This document shows, in pieces, positions 1-6,345 of a stretch of 9,235 nt of DNA. The translations under genes were made by a program, and so were the position numbers. The notes beneath the pieces are model-generated. The model was not told the DNA's origin, made no database searches, and saw only the letters and a program-made list of their open reading frames with translations. Each line of letters begins with the position of its first letter. The first letter of the stretch is position 1. Origin of the DNA: an uncultured Eubacterium sp. (GTDB lineage: Bacteria > Bacillota > Clostridia > Lachnospirales > Lachnospiraceae); assembly GCA_946611445.1 (NCBI GenBank), contig CAMODP010000069.1, positions 1 through 9,235 of the forward strand, read 5' to 3'.

Positions 1-41
1 GAAAAAGTCAGTGTTTATGCGGCCTCCCGGGTTTGCCTTAA

Positions 42-1025
42 TTATTCGTACTCTACCGTTGCGGGCGGTTTGGGCGTGAAGTCGTACAGGACGCGGTTGA
101 TCCCGGGAACCTCTGTGGTGATCCTCTTCACCAGATGATCCATCAGTTCCGGTGAGAGATGTTCTACAGTCACTTCCATAACGTCCGTGGTATTGATGGC
201 ACGGATGATGCAGGGCCAGTCGAAGGTTCTCTTTCCGTCTCTGATACCGGTGGATTTGAAATCAGGAACGACCGTGAAGTACTGCCAGACCTTGCCTTCC
301 AGTCCGTTCTTTGCAAATTCTTCCCGCAGAATGGCATCTGATTCACGGACAGCCTCCAGGCGGTCCCGTGTTATGGCTCCGGGGCAGCGCACGCCCAGTC
401 CCGGTCCCGGGAATGGCTGGCGATATACCATGCCGTCCGGCAGGCCAAGTTCTTTTCCGACCATTCTCACTTCATCCTTGAACAGAATCCTGACCGGCTC
501 GACCAGTTCAAACTTCATGTCTTCCGGGAGGCCGCCGGCGTTGTGATGCGCTTTGATCCCGGCCTCACTCTCCAAAATGTCCGGCCAGATGGTGCCCTGG
601 GCAAGGCATTCGATACCGTCCAGTTTTCTTGCTTCTTCGGCAAATACATCAATAAACTCGCCGCCGATGATCTGACGCTTCTGCTCAGGATCCGTCACGC
701 CGGCCAGTTTGTCCAGAAAGCGGTCTGTGGCATCCACATAGATCAGATTTGCCTTCATCTCATCTCTGAAAACCTTGATGACCTGTTCCGGCTCACCTTT
801 CCGCAGCAGGCCGTGATTCACATGAACGCACACAAGCTGCTGCCCGACTGCCTTGATCAGCATAGCAGCTACCACAGACGAATCCACGCCGCCTGAAAGG
901 GCAAGAAGGACTTTCCTGTCTCCGATCTGCTTCTGCAGCGCCTCGATCTGCTCTGCTATAAATGCCTGCGCCAGTTCAGGCGTCGTAATACGAACCATGT
1001 CCTCCGGCCGTCTGTCATATACCAT
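42..1025 (-). CDS. guaA: GMP synthase, ATP-pyrophosphatase subunit without glutaminase domain
   Basis: Makes GMP from XMP, ATP and an ammonia donor in the cytoplasm, the last step of guanine nucleotide synthesis. Visible in the 327-residue protein: the PP-loop SGGVDSS at residues 44-50 (adenylation of XMP), LAQGTIWPDILES at 141-153, HHNAGGLPEDM at 160-170, RQPFPGPGLG at 202-211, and the C-terminal KPPATVEYE, matching the KPPATIEWE ending of GuaA. Bacterial GuaA is usually about 510-525 residues with an N-terminal class I glutamine amidotransferase; here that domain is absent. The ATG at 1025 has a good AGGAG-type site a few bases upstream and a promoter further back, so this is a genuine short form, comparable to the separate synthetase subunit of archaea. 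Ammonia would come from a separate glutaminase or from free ammonium (inference). Family very sure; the symbol follows the synthetase part. Confidence 0.93.
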   Translation of the reverse strand: MVYDRRPEDMVRITTPELAQAFIAEQIEALQKQIGDRKVLLALSGGVDSSVVAAMLIKAVGQQLVCVHVNHGLLRKGEPEQVIKVFRDEMKANLIYVDATDRFLDKLAGVTDPEQKRQIIGGEFIDVFAEEARKLDGIECLAQGTIWPDILESEAGIKAHHNAGGLPEDMKFELVEPVRILFKDEVRMVGKELGLPDGMVYRQPFPGPGLGVRCPGAITRDRLEAVRESDAILREEFAKNGLEGKVWQYFTVVPDFKSTGIRDGKRTFDWPCIIRAINTTDVMEVTVEHLSPELMDHLVKRITTEVPGINRVLYDFTPKPPATVEYE

Positions 1026-1063
1026 TGGTTGCCTCTCCTTTCAAAATCATGCCGTCTGTCGCT

Positions 1064-1106
1064 GGAATCCCTTTAATCAATGGGACTGTCTGTCTCCGGG
1101 ATTTCC
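1064..1106 (-). other. Possible stem-loop in the GMP synthase 5' leader
   Basis: On the minus strand GGAAATCCC (1106-1098) can pair with GGGATTCC (1071-1064) with one bulged A, enclosing a loop of about 26 bases. The expected start of transcription near 1102 falls inside the left arm, so perhaps only the inner AATCCC/GGGATT part forms. The leader also holds the heptamer GACAGAC twice. I do not recognise a purine riboswitch or any other named RNA. No U-tract follows, so it does not look like a terminator or attenuator. Confidence 0.3.
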
Positions 1107-1108
1107 TT

Positions 1109-1137
1109 ATTATGAAGGATTTAAGCCGGGCCGTCAA
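1109..1137 (-). promoter_or_regulatory. Sigma-A-type promoter of the GMP synthase gene
   Basis: Read on the minus strand, TTGACG (1137-1132) is followed after exactly 17 bases by CATAAT (1114-1109). Both boxes differ from consensus at one position. Transcription would begin near 1102, leaving a leader of about 75 bases before the ATG at 1025. This makes the GMP synthase gene independent of the upstream cation exporter. Confidence 0.72.
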
Positions 1138-1154
1138 ACACTTTTTAAAATAGT

Positions 1155-1168
1155 TCTGAACAATCAGA
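1155..1168 (-). terminator. Weak hairpin after the cation exporter gene
   Basis: Just past the exporter stop codon the minus strand reads TCTGA-TTGT-TCAGA, a 5-bp A/T-rich stem with a 4-base loop, followed after a few bases by TTTT. This is a poor intrinsic terminator: the stem is short and the U-run is short and displaced. No better candidate lies between the exporter and the next promoter. Confidence 0.2.
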
Positions 1169-1173
1169 GTTTA

Positions 1174-2343
1174 TCAGGTTATGAGCGCTTCTTCCATCGC
1201 CCCTCTGTCCACGCGTATGATACAACGGCAGCCCGGTTCTATCTCCTGCAGCAGGTCTTTGACCTGGCGGATCAGCCGGGCCTCAGAATCCACATTGTAA
1301 GCATACGGCACCTGCAATTCGAACCGCATGGTGATTTCTTCACCGTTTTCTGTCATCGTGAAATCATGCATTGACAGCTCCGGGTCCAGAATTTTCAGCA
1401 CCCGCTGTACCTGCTCCTTCTGCCTGATCACCTTCACATCTTCTGTTTCAAGAGGGTCTACATGGGCCACGAGGAACACGCCAAGCTGATTTCTCACTTC
1501 CTCTTCTGCCTCATCAGCGATCTGATGCGCTTCCTCTATGCTCATGGTGCGCGGAAGTTCGATGTGGATCGTGGCGTAGTTTCTGCCGGCGCCGTAATTG
1601 TGTACAATCAGATCATGTGCCCCTGCCACGCCTTCGTGGTTCAGGACAATCCGGTTGATCTCACGGCACATGTCTTCATCCATCTGCTGACCGAGCAGAG
1701 GATTCAATGTTTCGCGGATCACACCGATGCCGGACCAGATAATGATCAGGGAAACCAGCAGTCCCGCAAACCCGTCGATATTTGTTCCGGTACTGCGGTA
1801 GACTACGACAGAGAGCACGGTCACCGTCGTTATGACAGCATCAAACAGGCTGTCAATGGAAGAGGCCCGGAAGATGCCTGAATCGATCTTCTTTCCGAAA
1901 TGCCGGAACATGACAAACAAAAAAAGCTTCGCCAAAATGGTAAATGTCAGGAGTCCCAGCATCTGAACGGACTCCTGCATGGGTGCCGGATGCAGAATAT
2001 GATCTACGGATTCTCTGAAAAAGGACAGACCGATCGCCATGATCAGAAATGCGACGGTGAGTGCGGCCACATACTCCATTCTGCCATGGCCGAAGGGGTG
2101 CTCCCTGTCAGCCGGCTTTCCGGACATGTTCATGCCGATGAGACTGACTACGGAAGATGCCGCATCTGACAGATTGTTTACGGCGTCGGCAACAACAGAT
2201 GTTGCCCGCAGCAGCCGCCCGGCGAACAGCTTTACGGCAAAAAGGAGAACATTGCACAGAATGGCAGCTATGCTGACTCGGACCCCGATGGCAGTTCTCT
2301 CATTTATACCGCCGGTTCTTGGCTTTTCTTCAGAATTACTCAT
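1174..2343 (-). CDS. Cation diffusion facilitator (CDF) metal/H+ antiporter, probably Mn-type
   Basis: Inner-membrane exporter of a divalent metal driven by proton exchange. Hydrophobic segments lie at about residues 24-44, 47-70, 90-110, 125-146, 168-182 and 190-210, the six-helix CDF layout. Family motifs are HPFGHGRME at 82-90 and the helix 2 and helix 5 metal sites. Aligned by eye to YiiP and CzcD, the four transport ligands are N56, D60, D164 and D168, so the His of zinc exporters is missing; an Asn-Asp-Asp-Asp set is reported for the pneumococcal manganese exporter MntE. A standard cytoplasmic dimer domain fills about 215-299, and a second related segment follows at about 300-389, making the protein (389 residues) longer than the usual 300 or so. 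The ATG at 2343 follows a GGGGG-containing site about 9 bases upstream. It is divergent from a TetR regulator. Family certain; metal inferred. Confidence 0.9.
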   Translation of the reverse strand: MSNSEEKPRTGGINERTAIGVRVSIAAILCNVLLFAVKLFAGRLLRATSVVADAVNNLSDAASSVVSLIGMNMSGKPADREHPFGHGRMEYVAALTVAFLIMAIGLSFFRESVDHILHPAPMQESVQMLGLLTFTILAKLFLFVMFRHFGKKIDSGIFRASSIDSLFDAVITTVTVLSVVVYRSTGTNIDGFAGLLVSLIIIWSGIGVIRETLNPLLGQQMDEDMCREINRIVLNHEGVAGAHDLIVHNYGAGRNYATIHIELPRTMSIEEAHQIADEAEEEVRNQLGVFLVAHVDPLETEDVKVIRQKEQVQRVLKILDPELSMHDFTMTENGEEITMRFELQVPYAYNVDSEARLIRQVKDLLQEIEPGCRCIIRVDRGAMEEALIT

Positions 2344-2401
2344 GACTGTTAATCCCCCTGCATGATTGTAACAGGCAGATTTTTACATAGTCCATACAAA
2401 C

Positions 2402-2431
2402 ATGATATAAAGGCATTTATCCTTTCTTCAA
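2402..2431 (-). promoter_or_regulatory. Candidate promoter of the cation exporter gene
   Basis: On the minus strand TTGAAG (2431-2426) is followed by TATATC after 16 bases (2409-2404) or TATCAT after 18 bases (2407-2402). Either gives a leader of about 50 bases to the ATG at 2343, too short for a manganese (yybP-ykoY) riboswitch, and none is recognisable. The A/T-rich setting makes chance matches possible. Confidence 0.4.
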
Positions 2432-2539
2432 CCTCTTTTCTAAATCTTAATGACCTCTTCTCCCGGATACCCTCCGGCATCTGTTTTCCCGCATTGACGG
2501 CTCTTTTTGCTCATCAAATGAATTTCAGTCATTTTCCGG

Positions 2540-2568
2540 TTGCCATGCTGCTGCCCTCATGCTATCAT
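2540..2568 (+). promoter_or_regulatory. Sigma-A-type promoter of the TetR-family gene
   Basis: TTGCCA (2540-2545) is followed by exactly 17 bases and then TATCAT (2563-2568). The start of transcription would be near 2575, with a leader of about 50 bases. The palindrome at 2590-2603 lies just downstream of the start. Confidence 0.65.
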
Positions 2569-2589
2569 AAAAAAGATCCGTCGGTCCGA

Positions 2590-2603
2590 ACGGTGTTCAC
2601 CGT
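2590..2603. promoter_or_regulatory. Palindrome, candidate TetR operator
   Basis: ACGGTG-TT-CACCGT is a perfect inverted repeat with a 2-base centre, about 15-28 bases past the predicted tetR transcription start and directly before the AAGGTGAG ribosome binding site. TetR-family dimers commonly bind such sites and repress their own gene. A block here would act as a roadblock to transcription; the same repeat could also fold in the mRNA. I see no second copy near the exporter promoter, so control of the exporter is less supported than autoregulation. Confidence 0.45.
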
Positions 2604-2625
2604 GTGAAATTCGTAAGGTGAGAAA

Positions 2626-3258
2626 ATGGGAAAATTAGAAGAAAACAAGAAATCGAAAAGAGCGTCTCTGCTGTCTACCGCCTATGACCTGTTTGTCAAC
2701 CAGGGGTTTGCGGGGACGACCATTGCGGATATCGCAAAAAAGGCCGGCTTGGCCAAGGGTACTTTCTATCTGTATTTCAGGGACAAATATGATCTGCGTG
2801 ACCAGCTTGTCGCCCGCAAATCCAGCCAGCTGATTCTTGAGGCACAGGCAGCTGTGAGCCTGTACCCTGACGCACAGCAGGGGTTCGAAGCCTATCTGCT
2901 GTCCATGACAGACTATATGCTGAACTACCTGCAGCACAACAAGCATCTTCTGAAATTCATCGCGAAGAATCTGTCCTGGGGCATCTTCCGGCACGCCGCG
3001 GAAGCCACGGGCGACCCGGAGAGCTTTGCGGAAATATATGAGAATTATCTCCAGATCATGAAGGCTGATAAGATTGAATGCGAGCAGCCGGAGCTGCTGC
3101 TGTTTACATTGATTGAGCTGATCAGTTCAACCGGTTACAGCTGTATACTGTACAACTCGCCGGCATCTCTGAAAGAATACCTGCCGTATCTGCACCGGTC
3201 CATTCACCAGATTCTGCTGGCCTTTACGCACCCGGCAGGCGAATCTTCAGCGGATTAA
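2626..3258 (+). CDS. TetR/AcrR-family transcriptional regulator
   Basis: Cytoplasmic DNA-binding repressor of 210 residues, a typical TetR length. The N-terminal part has the family pattern: a first helix ending TAYDLFVNQGFAGTT (18-32), then the helix-turn-helix IADIAKKAGLAKGTFYLYF (33-51), where AKGTFYLYF is the recognition-helix signature, then the linking helix to about residue 65. The remainder (about 70-210) is the divergent ligand-binding and dimerisation half; it names no ligand. The ATG at 2626 sits 3 bases after AAGGTGAG, so the start is well supported. The gene is divergent from the cation exporter and has its own promoter and palindrome. Likely targets are itself and perhaps the exporter (inference). 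Its last codons overlap by 12 bases the end of the convergent NUDIX gene. Confidence 0.93.
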   Translation: MGKLEENKKSKRASLLSTAYDLFVNQGFAGTTIADIAKKAGLAKGTFYLYFRDKYDLRDQLVARKSSQLILEAQAAVSLYPDAQQGFEAYLLSMTDYMLNYLQHNKHLLKFIAKNLSWGIFRHAAEATGDPESFAEIYENYLQIMKADKIECEQPELLLFTLIELISSTGYSCILYNSPASLKEYLPYLHRSIHQILLAFTHPAGESSAD

Positions 3259-3720
3259 CCTCCCGTTCAGGTGTGCGCTGACCAGCCTGTCTGTGCCGTC
3301 ATAGACCAGTTTCAGGGAGAAAAAGGGTTCTTCGCTCTCCAGCAGCCGGAAGAAGATTTTGTCGCCTTCCCAGATGTTGAGACCGAAGACCTCTTTTTTG
3401 TCTACCCATTCCAGAACGCCTTCGTCACATTCGATCGGTTCGCCGGAAAAGCTGTCAGAAGTAAAAAGAGACATGTATTCCGTGATCCCTGTTCCGGAGA
3501 CAAAGGTGACGATTCCACGGTAGCGCCAGTCGGTCAGCGTATACCCGGTCTCTTCTCTCACCTCACGGATGACACATTCCTCAGGGCTCTCGTCCTGTTC
3601 AAAGTGACCGCCGACGCCGATCCATTTGTCTTTGTTCACATCATTCTTTTTCACCGTGCGGTGCAGCATGAGATATTTTCCGTCCCGCTCCAGATAGCAC
3701 AGTGTACTGAGATCCGCCAT
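3247..3720 (-). CDS. NUDIX hydrolase (MutT-like)
   Basis: Hydrolyses a nucleoside diphosphate linked to another group; 8-oxo-dGTP or another nucleotide are possible substrates, but the sequence does not settle which. The protein of 157 residues has a complete Nudix box from G38 to Y60 (GX5EX7REVREETGY), with the metal-binding REXXEE glutamates E53, E56 and E57, preceded by DKWIGVGGHFE at 31-41. The ATG at 3720 is chosen over an upstream in-frame start at 3774 because it has GGGAGAG a few bases before it and homology begins there. The upstream option would overlap the preceding gene by 53 bases. The start lies one base after the stop of the transglutaminase-like gene (TGA-A-ATG), so the two are translationally coupled and presumably the end of one operon. 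The 3' end overlaps tetR by 12 bases in convergent orientation. Confidence 0.9.
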   Translation of the reverse strand: MADLSTLCYLERDGKYLMLHRTVKKNDVNKDKWIGVGGHFEQDESPEECVIREVREETGYTLTDWRYRGIVTFVSGTGITEYMSLFTSDSFSGEPIECDEGVLEWVDKKEVFGLNIWEGDKIFFRLLESEEPFFSLKLVYDGTDRLVSAHLNGRLIR

Positions 3721-3721
3721 T

Positions 3722-5194
3722 TCAATACTCTCCCGTGTATGTGTCCTCTGTATAACCTTCCTCCGAATAACCATCCCCTATGTAGCCATTGTCTGAATAG
3801 CCGTCTTCTGTATACCCATCTTCTGTGTATCCGTCTGTCTGGCTGTCCTCCGTATACCCGTCTGTCTGGGCTTCCTGCAGCCGCTGCCAGCGCCAGTTGA
3901 CCAGGTAGTCATAGGTATACGTGGTGCCGTAGGCCTCCGGCGCAAGATAGGTGATGTAGTCGTGCGTGATTTCCTGCTGCGCCTCCGTGTCGCGGATATG
4001 AACCGAGGAGCCGAGGAATGAGGCATGGCCCGTCCATTCGTCAGACTCATAATAATAGGTAAAGCTGTCATCGGGCACAAACGAACTGATTTCTGCCGTG
4101 GTCAGCCCATACATGTAATGCCGGATACGGTCCCAGTAATTCCAGTCGTTCACCGCCTCGTTCAGAAGCCAGTTGTCCGGATCTTGCTGGTCAAACCCGG
4201 GGTTGTTGTCGTCCCAGGTGGCATCCACCTCATACCAGCCGTCATCCAGCCTGATCACATTCCAGGAGTGGCCCCCCGCCGTCTCGGCAGAGTCGCCTGC
4301 ATATCCCGCCACGCGCACAGCCATGATGCCGGCCTGCTGCAGAAGGTACTGATAGGCATAGGTATAACCGTCGCAGACAGCTGTGTGTGCCTCGCCCCTG
4401 CTGTTTGCCACCAGGGCGCCGTATGCCGTGTATCCGTAATCCGAGGTCGCGCCGGCTGCTTCTTCTGAAGCCAGTACCTCGTCATACGATACGAGATCGA
4501 TCAGCTTATCGTGGATTTCCAGGGCAATCAGGGGATCCGGAGCCGTCAGGTCAATTCCTGCCATAAAATCAGCGACGGCAGCATTGAAGACGGACATTTC
4601 TTCCTGATAGGCATCATAGGTATCTGAGAGCTGTACCATCAGGGAGTAGCTCCCGCTGCGGTCCGGCATGTCCAGATAATAATAGTGAAAGGTTCCGTTC
4701 TGTTTCAGCCAGAACAGCTCCGGATGGTCATTTTCCAGCGCATGCATGGCATGTGTGATCTCTGTTTCGAATATGTCTGATGAAGGGTCCACGGAAACGG
4801 AGACCTTCTTCCGGTATTCTGTGGATGTAGGATCCTGTACGACCATCCACATGGCATCGTAGAGAGCCTGCTCTTCCCCGCTCAGCTGCTGATAATAATA
4901 AAAATCCGGGGCCCGGTTGACGAACAGGGAACCCCCCGCCGGGAGCGACTCCACATAATCCCCAACCCCCGGAATTTCCTGCAGAAAGCCCGATACGGTC
5001 TCTCGCCAGCCTCCGGCAGGCGGTTCCGAATCGGCTGCCGCCTGTCCGTCCTGGTCCGGCGTCAGTTCAACCGGTTCAAGCACCTCCGGAGGCTCCGACT
5101 CTCCGGAGAACTGCCGGCCCGGATCCTGTTCCGCACCCCCGCAGGCCTGCAGAAACAGCATCAGCGTGAGTGCCATAAGCACTGTTTTCTTCAT
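3722..5194 (-). CDS. Lipoprotein with transglutaminase-like domain and tyrosine-rich repeat tail
   Basis: Predicted exported lipoprotein of 490 residues. The signal peptide MKKTVLMALTLMLFLQAC ends in a lipobox (LQAC), so Cys18 would be lipidated and the protein held on the outer face of the membrane. A Pro/Glu/Gly-rich linker runs to about residue 65. The transglutaminase-like (papain-fold) core shows the Cys-His-Asp triad: AVCDGYTYAYQYLL with Cys274, GGHSWNVI with His309 and WYEVDATWDD with Asp324. In bacteria this fold usually acts as a protease or amide-modifying enzyme; the substrate is unknown. Residues 443-490 are a degenerate DGYTE-type repeat. The start could be GTG at 5197, but ATG at 5194 has better spacing (6 bases) from GGGAG. 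It lies 21 bases after azlD and 1 base before the NUDIX gene. Domain call firm, function open. Confidence 0.85.
   Translation of the reverse strand: MKKTVLMALTLMLFLQACGGAEQDPGRQFSGESEPPEVLEPVELTPDQDGQAAADSEPPAGGWRETVSGFLQEIPGVGDYVESLPAGGSLFVNRAPDFYYYQQLSGEEQALYDAMWMVVQDPTSTEYRKKVSVSVDPSSDIFETEITHAMHALENDHPELFWLKQNGTFHYYYLDMPDRSGSYSLMVQLSDTYDAYQEEMSVFNAAVADFMAGIDLTAPDPLIALEIHDKLIDLVSYDEVLASEEAAGATSDYGYTAYGALVANSRGEAHTAVCDGYTYAYQYLLQQAGIMAVRVAGYAGDSAETAGGHSWNVIRLDDGWYEVDATWDDNNPGFDQQDPDNWLLNEAVNDWNYWDRIRHYMYGLTTAEISSFVPDDSFTYYYESDEWTGHASFLGSSVHIRDTEAQQEITHDYITYLAPEAYGTTYTYDYLVNWRWQRLQEAQTDGYTEDSQTDGYTEDGYTEDGYSDNGYIGDGYSEEGYTEDTYTGEY
3725..3868 (-). repeat. Degenerate Tyr/Asp/Gly repeat at lipoprotein C terminus
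   Basis: Codes for residues 443-490 of the lipoprotein. The motif DGYTED or a close variant (TDGYTED, TEDGYSDN, IGDGYSEE, TEDTYTGE) recurs about every 5-9 residues, with a tyrosine in each unit and acidic residues between. At DNA level the related short units (GGNTAYAC-GAAGA type on the minus strand) are imperfect and of unequal length, so slippage and divergence both seem to have acted. The region also carries the ribosome binding site of the next gene. Confidence 0.75.
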
Positions 5195-5218
5195 CACTCT
5201 CTCCCTGCCGTCAGCTCG

Positions 5219-5527
5219 TCACAGAATCCAGGCGACCAGAAATACCGTCATACAGCATCCTACCGCTACGGCAAAAAGATCCCCTGAAAACCAGGCCGTC
5301 AGAAGGCCGACTATAAGCGCGGCCGTGCCGGTGCGAATGTCTCCGGTGGCCGTCAGAATGGCAGGAAATGTCATCACTGCCAGGGTCACATACGGCACAT
5401 AGTACAGAAAAGAACGGAACCACCGGTTTGTAATCGGCTTGCGCAGAAAGAGAAAGGGCGTCAGGCGGATCAGGTAGATCGTCAGAGCCATGACAAACAG
5501 CGCTGCGTATATTCTGTTGCCGCTCAT
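5219..5527 (-). CDS. azlD: AzlD-family branched-chain amino acid efflux small subunit
   Basis: Small membrane protein of 102 residues that pairs with AzlC to export branched-chain amino acids or analogues. It shows the AzlD pattern: an N-terminal helix (about 6-24) with ALTIYLIRLTPFLFLRK, then YYVPYVTLAVMTFPAIL (42-58) and two further hydrophobic stretches (about 66-84 and 85-102), making up to four short helices. The ATG at 5527 has GGAGGG five to six bases upstream and overlaps the azlC stop in an ATGA junction, as usual for this pair. The length is normal for the family. The actual substrate in this organism cannot be read from sequence. Confidence 0.9.
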   Translation of the reverse strand: MSGNRIYAALFVMALTIYLIRLTPFLFLRKPITNRWFRSFLYYVPYVTLAVMTFPAILTATGDIRTGTAALIVGLLTAWFSGDLFAVAVGCCMTVFLVAWIL

Positions 5528-6345
5528 AACTGCCCTCCTTCTGTCCGGCCCTGTTCCACGCTCTTCAGAATGCTCTCGTTTTCCGGACTCTTCCGCCCGG
5601 TTTCACCGGACTCTTCTTCGGCCTCTTCTATCGGCCGGATCCATGCGGCAGCGCCGGCAATCAGCACTGTCAGAATGATAATCCGGAAGCCCGAAGAAAC
5701 CTGCCGTATGCCCGGGAGAACAGCAAACAGGCCGCTCCCTGCCATAGAGACGATCACAAGGCCGAGGATAAATCCGGATTTTCGGGCGGGCGGAATAATG
5801 ATTGCCAGAAACATGCCGTACATGGCCACGCTCAGACCGTTTGTCACCCAGGCCGGCAGGATGTTTCCCATGACCACCCCCAGCACCGTTCCCGCGCACC
5901 ATCCGGCTGCGGATATGATCAGCATGCCGTATGTATAGAACGGATTCAGCCACCCGTCTACTGAAACAGACAGGCCGAAGATCTCATCTGTTATGCCCTG
6001 CGGAAGCAGGAACCTGTGTATCAGGGGCGCTCCCGGACGCAGCTTCTGCGTAAGAGAACAGCTCATGAGAAAATACCGCAGGTTGACGATCAGCGAGGTA
6101 ATAATCATCTCAACCACGCCGGCACCTGAAGCGATCAGCGTCACAGCGGCGTATTCACCCGCAGAGGCAACCATCAGAAGAGACATCAGGAATGCCTGAA
6201 AAGCATGAAGTCCGCAGTTCCGGGCAGTGATCCCCAGCGCGAAGGAAACGGCGAAGTACCCCATACAGATGGGAATCCCGTTTCTGAGACCCAGCGCGAA
6301 CCACTGCCCGCTTCTCTTTTCTGCAGCTTGTGTATTTGTTTCCAT
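5524..6345 (-). CDS. azlC: AzlC-family branched-chain amino acid efflux large subunit
   Basis: Membrane subunit of the AzlCD (YgaZH-type) exporter, 273 residues. Family features are GIPICMGYFAVSFALGITA (23-41), the SAGEYAAVTLIASGAG stretch (61-76) where many relatives have AGASQF, and the conserved VNLRYFLMS (87-95). Hydrophobic helices recur to about residue 235. A charged, Glu-rich tail of about 37 residues (237-273) follows the last helix and is longer than I expect for the family. The ATG at 6345 is the best start, but its ribosome binding site is weak: AAAGAAAGG lies about 20 bases upstream. Translation may depend on the upstream dehydrogenase gene, which ends 67 bases before. Its stop overlaps the azlD start by 4 bases. 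Confidence 0.9.
   Translation of the reverse strand: METNTQAAEKRSGQWFALGLRNGIPICMGYFAVSFALGITARNCGLHAFQAFLMSLLMVASAGEYAAVTLIASGAGVVEMIITSLIVNLRYFLMSCSLTQKLRPGAPLIHRFLLPQGITDEIFGLSVSVDGWLNPFYTYGMLIISAAGWCAGTVLGVVMGNILPAWVTNGLSVAMYGMFLAIIIPPARKSGFILGLVIVSMAGSGLFAVLPGIRQVSSGFRIIILTVLIAGAAAWIRPIEEAEEESGETGRKSPENESILKSVEQGRTEGGQL

Larger units (their letters stand above)
2344..2625. other. Divergent intergenic region between exporter and tetR
   Basis: A 282-base control region. It holds the candidate leftward promoter (2402-2431), the rightward promoter of tetR (2540-2568), an inverted repeat AAATGA-7-TCATTT (2516-2534) just upstream of the tetR -35 box, and a perfect 6-bp-arm palindrome (2590-2603) between the tetR promoter and its ribosome binding site. 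An 81-codon open frame on the plus strand (2362-2607) has no convincing start site or domain, and I do not call it a gene. About 100 bases in the middle (2432-2515) hold nothing I can interpret. Confidence 0.6.

Noticed and set aside
1..41. Terminator or next gene start at the left edge, downstream of the GMP synthase gene
   Set aside because: The 41 bases hold a CCCGGG palindrome and a short T-run on the minus strand but no hairpin leading into it, and no start codon follows the GGGAGG sequence within the window.
1026..1102. Purine or other riboswitch in the GMP synthase leader
   Set aside because: The leader of about 75 bases lacks the conserved core of the purine riboswitch and has no expression-platform terminator. 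Only a simple stem is visible.
2362..2607. An 81-codon plus-strand open frame in the intergenic region
   Set aside because: There is no good ribosome binding site, its composition is unlike a membrane or DNA-binding protein, and it runs through the tetR promoter and palindrome.
3271..3900. A 209-codon plus-strand open frame opposite the NUDIX gene and the end of the lipoprotein gene
   Set aside because: It spans two well-supported minus-strand genes, has no ribosome binding site and no recognisable domain. It is a shadow of their codon use.
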